Shown piece after piece: positions 14,573-19,720 of a stretch of 19,720 bases of DNA. Source of the DNA: Clostridia bacterium (lineage in GTDB: Bacteria; Bacillota; Clostridia; Christensenellales; Borkfalkiaceae); NCBI GenBank assembly GCA_900767195.1, contig CAAFYG010000118.1, positions 1-19,720 on the forward strand, in the 5' to 3' direction. Both the position numbers and the translations under genes were made by a program. How positions within the stretch are numbered: the first letter of the stretch is position 1; each line of letters begins with the position of its first letter. Below the pieces are notes generated by a model, which worked only from the letters and a program-made list of their open reading frames with translations, was not told the origin of the DNA and searched no databases.

Positions 14573-16381
14573 TCACCATTTGTAATTCCATCCGCTCGGC
14601 GGAACGTTCCTCATTTTTTCAAGTTCTTCGTTCTGCGATTCCCGACTTTGTCCCCAAAACGTAAGCACAAGCCGTTGCGATATTATCCGATCGATCAGAT
14701 CAGAATTTTTTTCGATTGCAGCCCGTTTTTCTTCTTCCGGGCCGTTTTCAAGCGTTTGTTGCATCGTATGAAAAAGCTCGTAATATAAAATTTCCGTTCT
14801 GATCTTTTCGATTCTCGCAAGCTGTTTTTCATCGCGGGTTTCACGCAATGCGCCGTCGATCAATTCATTTGCTTTTTTGATAAATGCCCCGATATTATTC
14901 GACGAAATAAAATTGCCCGCTGTGTTTTTCTGCGCCGATAAATCGCCCGCCGTGTACCCCGCTTCCGTAACGTTGTGTGAATCATCGAAACCGTCTGTAA
15001 TTTTTGCGCAATCATAATTTACGTGCCGATTCCTCGAATAATCGTACAGCAATTTACGATACGCAAGTATATTTTTATATCCTGCGCCATAATATGCCGC
15101 GCAAAATTCTTCTTTGTGTCGAGCGTATTCTTCCTCGCTCATAAACGGATTCCACATCGCTTTGGCAAGAAGATACGATTTCATCTCGTGCATACCGCAG
15201 AAATCCGTTTTTTCCGTGTTTCTGTGTTCGCCTTCGTTGAACACGCCTTTAACGCCGTTTTCGGCATAAAAACGCAAATTTTTCAAATAAAAGTTTTCAT
15301 CGGGCAAATCGAAAAGCTCGTACTTAAAACAATTTACATAGTCCCAGATCATCAGGTTACCGCACGTTTCCCGCCACTTCTTCAAAAGCTTAGCCTGCTT
15401 TACGTTTCGCGCGCACGTTGTATCGCTTATCGCGTGAGTCCGACAAAACGCCGTGCAGAATTGTACAAGTACGTTATCCTGCGGCTCAAAATCGGTTATA
15501 TCCTGCGTTTCGTTATAAGCGAACGTGTGAATAATCGCAGTTTTTTCCTTTTCTTTTACTTTTTTTGCGACTTCGTTTACAAATCGCAGAAAATATCCGG
15601 CTCGCCCGTATTTTTCGATTTTTTCTCTGCATTTTTCACATTCGCAAAAATAGGCGTTGTCGCCCCGCGTTAAAGATACCATTTTTTTGCCCGTTTTCTT
15701 CACGAGCCTCGCAAGATCTTCCGCTAAAGTATCTTCTAAGCCCTCTGCCGACAAACACGCCTGACCGTTTCTGTCGAAAACTCGTTTCCCGCCGATCAGC
15801 GCGAAGTATTCGGGGTGCGTTTTAATATACGGCGCAAGCAAAAATTCCCCTGTAAGCGAGTGCGCAGGTATGCCTGCAAAATCGTACCCGCCGCCCTCGG
15901 CTTCCGTGAAATTTCTCTTGCCCCAAAGACAAGAATTTATCCGATTTTTCAAACTCCATTCCCGATCGTCCGCAGAATTTCCCAAAATATCACGAAAATA
16001 GAACGGACTTTTTTCCCTCACGGAAAAATCAGCAAGGTGTACGTCCGTTTTCGGCAACGTTTCGCAATCGGCGGCAAAAAATCGGCAACCGATTTTTTCT
16101 AAAAACGCAAACACGCCGTAGATAACGCCGCGTTCGCCGCCTTCGATTGTCAATTTGTTATTCAGAAGCCGTAAAGAAAATTTGTCTGCCGAAAAATTTT
16201 CGTTGCGGCAAAAGCAAATTTTTGCTTGCCCGCCCGCTTTCTGCCTCTCTGAAAACGCCGCGCCGGTGCTCTTTTCCACGTAAGATATAAGATAATTTTT
16301 ACAAGTTTCGAGTTGCGCAAAATTTTCGGAAGCACACAATGTAAAGTTGTTGATTGAAATTTCGTTCAGATAAATATTCAT
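14573..16381 (-). CDS. DUF4838-domain protein, probable glycoside-hydrolase-like
   Basis: The 602-residue protein has an N-terminal alpha/beta region of about 115 residues like those before the barrels of GH20 and GH67 enzymes (LNNKLTIEGGERGVIYGVFA at 73-92), a DUF4838 barrel-like core (about 125-400), and a helical C-terminal region. DUF4838 marks include CECEKC (C246, C248, C251), HTFAYNETQ (285-293), VQFCTAFCRTH (306-316), IWDYVNC (345-351) and VKGVFNEGEH (377-386), whose acidic residues are candidates for catalysis. There is no signal peptide. The ATG at 16379-16381 is chosen because the homology starts there; it follows the lipoprotein stop by 7 bases and has no visible ribosome site, so translation is probably coupled. 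No activity is established to my knowledge; the context suggests it acts on the same glycan. Confidence 0.82.
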   Translation of the reverse strand: MNIYLNEISINNFTLCASENFAQLETCKNYLISYVEKSTGAAFSERQKAGGQAKICFCRNENFSADKFSLRLLNNKLTIEGGERGVIYGVFAFLEKIGCRFFAADCETLPKTDVHLADFSVREKSPFYFRDILGNSADDREWSLKNRINSCLWGKRNFTEAEGGGYDFAGIPAHSLTGEFLLAPYIKTHPEYFALIGGKRVFDRNGQACLSAEGLEDTLAEDLARLVKKTGKKMVSLTRGDNAYFCECEKCREKIEKYGRAGYFLRFVNEVAKKVKEKEKTAIIHTFAYNETQDITDFEPQDNVLVQFCTAFCRTHAISDTTCARNVKQAKLLKKWRETCGNLMIWDYVNCFKYELFDLPDENFYLKNLRFYAENGVKGVFNEGEHRNTEKTDFCGMHEMKSYLLAKAMWNPFMSEEEYARHKEEFCAAYYGAGYKNILAYRKLLYDYSRNRHVNYDCAKITDGFDDSHNVTEAGYTAGDLSAQKNTAGNFISSNNIGAFIKKANELIDGALRETRDEKQLARIEKIRTEILYYELFHTMQQTLENGPEEEKRAAIEKNSDLIDRIISQRLVLTFWGQSRESQNEELEKMRNVPPSGWNYKW

Positions 16382-16388
16382 AACAATT

Positions 16389-17447
16389 TTATTTTGTTGT
16401 GTAATAAATGTAATCGAGATACAACTTTGCGCCCGCATTGGCACAAGGCAACCTTAAATAAATGCCCTCGATCTTTTTCGGCGCAGTTCCGCTGTGCGTG
16501 TTCGACCATTTTTCTATCAGCGTTTCCGCGTCCGTTCCGTCGTTCCGCCAAACGTTTTTGCCTGAACGCAACCAGAAATAATCGCTCCCGAAATCGCCGT
16601 CGCATTTAAAACCGAATGCAAGGCGAGTTTCCGAGCCGCCTTCGATATACGCTATAAACCGTATTTTCGATAAACTATCCACCGCAACCGGCGAAGCAAA
16701 CGGAACGTAAAACCCGTCGCGCGAGCCTTGCGCCGTACTGTTTGCGCCGATTCCCACGGCATAGGCAAGAACGCCGTTTCTGCCGCCGAATTCGTTTAAA
16801 TAAGATCTTGTGCCGCCGTTCGTACCGAAATTCACTTTCGGCTGATCGGTAACCTTTTCCACTTCTGCCGCGCTTGAAAAATCGCACAGCACAACGCGGT
16901 TTCTTTCCCGCACTTCTAAAAGCGCGCTCAACGGATCGCAGGAATATGTTCTGTCTTTCAAAGTGAATTTCACCGTGTACATTCCCACGGGCAGATTCAC
17001 CGTATTGCCGATTTTTCCCTGAGCTTTAAAATCGGAATCGTACACCGTGAACACCGCTTCCAACGGCACGTTTTTTTCGTTTTTATCAAACACGCGCGGC
17101 AATCCTACTGTAAAATCTTCGTTTTCGTAAGCCGTAAACGCCGTTTCGCCCGAAAAATGCAAGCCCTCGTATACGGGTTTTTCTTCGCTCTTTCGCGAAT
17201 ACCCGCATACTTTGCAAACGTCGTTTTCGAAAATATGCGCCGCCCTTTCCGAGCTTTCTGCCGTATGCCCGCATATAGCGGCGTGATAATGTTCCGTTTC
17301 CGTTACCGTCCAGTCGGAAGAATACGTATGCTTGTGCGCCGCCGCTTGCCCGCCGTTATCTTCGGAGGCGGAAGAACAACCCGCCCCCGAAAACATTCCG
17401 CACAAGATGATTCCGCAAAATAATGCGGCAATTCGTCTTTTTTTCAT
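16389..17447 (-). CDS. Surface lipoprotein with HxH/CxxC segment and carbohydrate-binding-like module
   Basis: The 352-residue protein begins with a lipoprotein signal (MKKRRIAALF to SGAGC, lipid cysteine C24). Residues 37-82 form a His/Cys segment (HKHTYSSDW, HYHAAICGH, AAHIFENDVCKVCG), seen in many clostridial surface proteins and possibly metal-binding. Residues about 90-180 look like an immunoglobulin-type domain (PVGMYTVKFTLKDRTY). Residues 184-352 resemble a beta-sandwich: they open with CDFSSA and close with LYLDYIYYTT, echoing the ends of the modules in the two secreted neighbours. A role in holding glycan at the cell surface is inferred. The ATG at 17445-17447 follows AAGGG by 5 bases; a GTG two codons earlier is less likely. 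It comes 25 bases after the secreted protein gene. Confidence 0.78.
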   Translation of the reverse strand: MKKRRIAALFCGIILCGMFSGAGCSSASEDNGGQAAAHKHTYSSDWTVTETEHYHAAICGHTAESSERAAHIFENDVCKVCGYSRKSEEKPVYEGLHFSGETAFTAYENEDFTVGLPRVFDKNEKNVPLEAVFTVYDSDFKAQGKIGNTVNLPVGMYTVKFTLKDRTYSCDPLSALLEVRERNRVVLCDFSSAAEVEKVTDQPKVNFGTNGGTRSYLNEFGGRNGVLAYAVGIGANSTAQGSRDGFYVPFASPVAVDSLSKIRFIAYIEGGSETRLAFGFKCDGDFGSDYFWLRSGKNVWRNDGTDAETLIEKWSNTHSGTAPKKIEGIYLRLPCANAGAKLYLDYIYYTTK

Positions 17448-17472
17448 AACCACCCTTAAAGATTCAATACTT

Positions 17473-18957
17473 TTATGCCTTTTTTACCAACTCGATTTTA
17501 TCTATGTAAATTTCAATACCCGCAACGCTGTTTCGTACAATTTCCAACGAAGAAAGAGTGACTATATTTTCTGCTTTCATTAAAGAAATCAAATCTACGT
17601 CGGTATACGTTGCATAGCCTTTCCAACAACTCAGGCTGGTGCCGTTTGCAAACAACGATACCTGCGGACTGCTTGCGTGCGACGTTCTGATACGCAGTGT
17701 GATTGCGCTATATTTCGATATATCTATATCGTTAAACACAATCTGTACGCCCACATTCGTTCCGTGTGCAGTTACCGCTTTCAGCGCAAAACCGTCCGCT
17801 GCCGCTTCATCTGCCACAATTCCCGTTACCGTGCCGCCGTTGTACGATGATACCGCGTGGATATCGTTATCGTCCGCGGACGAGAAATCGTAATTATATA
17901 CTTGCTTTTCGATAAATTCGATTTTATCTACGTATATGCTTACGTTCACCGCGTTTCTTCTGAAACTGATTTCATTCAGCTCGGTTATCGCCGCGTTTTT
18001 AGCCTTGATTAACGCAACTAAATTTACTGACGCATAAGCATTGTGTTTTGCTTCGAATACTAAGTTGATGCCGTTGGCATAAATACTGAAAGAATCGCTC
18101 GTACGAAGGTAAACGTTAATCGCGGAATAATCAGCAACAGGAATATTGCCCATAGCAATCGAAAAGCCAGTTTCGAGCCAAGCCCCATTGGCATCCTGTT
18201 TTGTATCGGTATTACCGAGTAACGCAAATCCGTCCGTTGCCGCTTCATCCGCCACAATTCCTTTCACTGTGCCGCCGTTGTATGCCGATACCTTCGTTAA
18301 ATCATAATCGATTACGGAAGAAAAATCATAATCGGCTGCGGGATTTTCGCCCTGCCACGCTTTTTCTACGATTGAATCGAGCGACGCGCCTTTTTCGCCG
18401 TTTGCCTTTGCCACAAGCGTGGTTTGCAAAAGCGACCTGGTAGCCATGCCGTCGGCGTAAATCACAAGATTGCCGCTGTTGTCTTTTACATACGCGCGCG
18501 CCGTTAATGCCGTAGTAAGCGCGGCTTTTTCATCGGGATAATCTACAATCGCGCAGGCATACTGCGTATGTTCGTTTTCCGTTTCCCATACCTGTACGGG
18601 AACGTCTTCGATATAATCGGCAATCGCCGCATTATCGAAAGCAAGTTCGCCGCCTTTTTCATCAAGTACCCACTGCGGGCAAACCAACATTCCGAATACA
18701 GCCGAAAGGTTGTTCCCGGAGGCGTAGCTTTGAACGCCCTGATATTCGGCCTCGGAAATCGAAGCACGGAAACGAATACCGTAGTTATCGTCCTTTCTCA
18801 CAGAAGCGCCGTCTTCCGTTTTGAAAGTAGTAAGCGTAAGAGTTTCTGCCGCGGCGCTGACGGTTTTCTGATTACCGCATAACGCCACGCCGCCGAGTGC
18901 CGCGCACAAAAACGCGCCCGCAAAAGCCGATATTAAAATCTTTTTCGATTTTTTCAT
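17473..18957 (-). CDS. Secreted protein with two repeated beta-sandwich (CBM-like) modules
   Basis: The 494-residue protein has a signal peptide (KKSKKILISAFAGAFLCAAL, likely cut near VSAAA at 33-37). Residues about 40-205 form a domain found, to my recollection, in many gut-clostridial secreted proteins (YGIRFRASISEAEYQGV, VFGMLVCPQWVL, ARAYVKDNSGNLVIYADG). Two copies of a module of about 140 residues follow (209-352 and 356-494). Each runs from YDFSS, through SYNGGTV or AYNGGTV plus GIVADEAA, to a final IYxDKIE strand. No sortase or lipid anchor is visible. The ATG at 18955-18957 has a strong GGGGGAGGAAG site. That site lies within the 54-aa ORF, whose stop is one base before this start. 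A longer frame starting at 19080 is rejected for lack of support. Binding of polysaccharide is inferred. Confidence 0.8.
   Translation of the reverse strand: MKKSKKILISAFAGAFLCAALGGVALCGNQKTVSAAAETLTLTTFKTEDGASVRKDDNYGIRFRASISEAEYQGVQSYASGNNLSAVFGMLVCPQWVLDEKGGELAFDNAAIADYIEDVPVQVWETENEHTQYACAIVDYPDEKAALTTALTARAYVKDNSGNLVIYADGMATRSLLQTTLVAKANGEKGASLDSIVEKAWQGENPAADYDFSSVIDYDLTKVSAYNGGTVKGIVADEAATDGFALLGNTDTKQDANGAWLETGFSIAMGNIPVADYSAINVYLRTSDSFSIYANGINLVFEAKHNAYASVNLVALIKAKNAAITELNEISFRRNAVNVSIYVDKIEFIEKQVYNYDFSSADDNDIHAVSSYNGGTVTGIVADEAAADGFALKAVTAHGTNVGVQIVFNDIDISKYSAITLRIRTSHASSPQVSLFANGTSLSCWKGYATYTDVDLISLMKAENIVTLSSLEIVRNSVAGIEIYIDKIELVKKA
17491..17579. repeat. Near-identical direct repeat, copy 1 (partner 19632-19720)
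   Basis: These 89 bases match 19632-19720 with four differences, and the last 64 (17516-17579 against 19657-19720) are identical. They encode the last strands of the binding-like module. The identity may continue beyond the right edge. Confidence 0.9.
17854..17916. repeat. Near-identical direct repeat, copy 1 (partner 19569-19631)
   Basis: These 63 bases match 19569-19631 with only two adjacent differences (CC at 17874-17875 against TT). They encode the junction between two modules (KIEFIEKQVYNYDFSS). Confidence 0.9.
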
Positions 18958-18958
18958 T

Positions 18959-19123
18959 TCAATCTTCCTCCCCCATGCTTGCGGTAGATAAACCGCTGTC
19001 AAGCTTCGTCCAATTCGATCCGAACGAGCCGAGATTGTCCGTTCCTGCCGGAGATTTCGTGAGAATATCTCTTGAATCAACCGTTTGCAAAAACATCTTG
19101 GGACTGCAATACTTTTCTTTCAT
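18959..19123 (-). CDS. Small ORF of 54 aa, coupled to the secreted protein gene
   Basis: The frame encodes MKEKYCSPKMFLQTVDSRDI followed by LTKSPAGTDNLGSFGSNWTK and LDSGLSTASMGEED. Its ATG has a perfect AAGGAGG site 7 bases upstream, the best in the window, which makes translation likely. It ends in a TGA one base before the start of the secreted protein, whose ribosome site lies in its last codons. There is no signal peptide or membrane segment. The start (KYxxPxxxxxxxxxxDIxTxS) resembles short unannotated clostridial ORFs I recall beside surface-protein genes, whose role is unknown. It may be a leader controlling translation of the next gene, a small structural protein, or a modified-peptide precursor; no modifying enzyme is nearby. 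It shares nothing obvious with its neighbours. Confidence 0.72.
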   Translation of the reverse strand: MKEKYCSPKMFLQTVDSRDILTKSPAGTDNLGSFGSNWTKLDSGLSTASMGEED

Positions 19124-19172
19124 TTCGAGCCTCCTTAAAAATAATTTTTATTTTTTCGTTTCTCAACGAAAT

Positions 19173-19720
19173 TTACGCCTTTTCTACCAACTCGATGCAA
19201 TCGATATACACCGTGATATTCGGTACGTTCCGATAAATAGCCAAAGAAGAAAGAACTGCTATACTTTTCGCTTGCAAGTATTGCAAAACGTCGATTTCAG
19301 TATATTCGGAATACATGCCGTAGCCGCCGATATAATTCGCTCCGTTGGCTCCTATACTGATTTGCTTTTGATTTGCCGCCGTATTCGAGGTTTCCGTTCT
19401 CAATCTTATCGTTATCTTTTCGTATTTCGATACGTCGAGATCGTCGAAATTGATAAACACGCCGCCGTTTCCGTTCTGCGTTCCCGTGGTGATTTTCAAA
19501 GCGTAGCCGTCTTTCGCCGTGCTGTCCGCCACGATTCCTTCAATTGTGCCTGTGCTATACACGCTCGCCGCGTGGATATCGTTATCGTTTGCGGACGAGA
19601 AATCGTAATTATATACTTGCTTTTCGATAAACTCGATTTTGTCTACATAAATTTCGATACCCGCAACGCTGTTTCGTACAATTTCCAACGAAGAAAGAGT
19701 GACTATATTTTCTGCTTTCA
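19173..19720 (-). CDS. C-terminal part of a repeat-module surface protein (cut by window edge)
   Basis: The frame is open to the right edge and gives 181 residues ending in IDCIELVEKA. It holds the last 36 or so residues of one module (KAENIVTLSSLEIVRNSVAG onward to KIEFIEKQV) and one full module (YNYDFSSANDNDIHAASVYS to the end). These are the same modules as in the 494-residue secreted protein, and parts are almost identical in DNA. A TTG inside the frame is not a real start; the true start lies beyond the window. It is followed after 49 bases by the 54-aa ORF. It is probably a secreted paralog that arose by tandem duplication. Its N-terminal domains are unknown. Confidence 0.8.
   Translation of the reverse strand, partial: KAENIVTLSSLEIVRNSVAGIEIYVDKIEFIEKQVYNYDFSSANDNDIHAASVYSTGTIEGIVADSTAKDGYALKITTGTQNGNGGVFINFDDLDVSKYEKITIRLRTETSNTAANQKQISIGANGANYIGGYGMYSEYTEIDVLQYLQAKSIAVLSSLAIYRNVPNITVYIDCIELVEKA
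19569..19720. repeat. Direct repeat copy 2 (partners 17854-17916 and 17491-17579)
   Basis: The stretch joins, end to end, the partners of two blocks that lie 274 bases apart in the 494-residue protein gene: 19569-19631 matches 17854-17916 and 19632-19720 matches 17491-17579. The swap falls inside the conserved IYxDKIE strand, where the modules are interchangeable. Confidence 0.88.

Noticed and set aside
18958..19080. N-terminal extension of the 494-aa secreted protein
   Set aside because: It would bury the signal peptide, lacks a ribosome site, and conflicts with the strong GGAGG site before 18957 and with the better-supported 54-aa frame.

Overview
The window reads as a chromosomal piece of a low- to mid-GC Bacillota, most like a gut clostridium. 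Shine-Dalgarno sites are strong, lipoprotein signals are Gram-positive in style, phosphate control is by a PhoB/PhoR pair, and many genes act on glycans. A Christensenellales-like host is my guess from protein style only. Every protein gene lies on the minus strand and the one tRNA on the plus strand, so the minus-strand loci read from right to left.

Bases 1-5360 hold a phosphate-starvation locus. In transcription order it is pstS (phosphate-binding lipoprotein), a single ORF fusing PstC and PstA, pstB (ATPase), a PhoB-type response regulator, and the N-terminal half of its sensor kinase, cut by the left edge. phoU is not in its usual place after pstB. pstS has a candidate Pho box, and upstream of that a 21-bp degenerate repeat array whose T-tracts are in helical phase, suggesting curved DNA. 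A 279-bp nested palindrome lies between pstCA and pstB and includes the last codons of pstCA.

Bases 5583-7157 hold a PRC-barrel-like hypothetical protein, a tRNA-Gln(CUG) with clear promoter and terminator, a mostly empty stretch, and the decayed remains of a small helix-turn-helix regulator that is not visible as one ORF.

Bases 7232-19720 form one tight minus-strand series that looks like a glycan-utilisation operon. In transcription order: the end of a surface protein with repeated binding-like modules (its start lies beyond the window); a 54-aa small ORF; a secreted 494-aa protein with the same modules; a lipoprotein with an HxH/CxxC segment and a related C-terminal module; a DUF4838 protein; a GH2 beta-mannosidase-like enzyme; a HAD phosphatase; a PHP-domain phosphoesterase; an SGNH acetylesterase-like protein; and a GH78 rhamnosidase-like enzyme. 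The enzymes lack signal peptides and the binding proteins have them. This suggests capture outside and trimming inside of an acetylated glycan carrying beta-mannoside and rhamnoside. No transporter gene is in the window.
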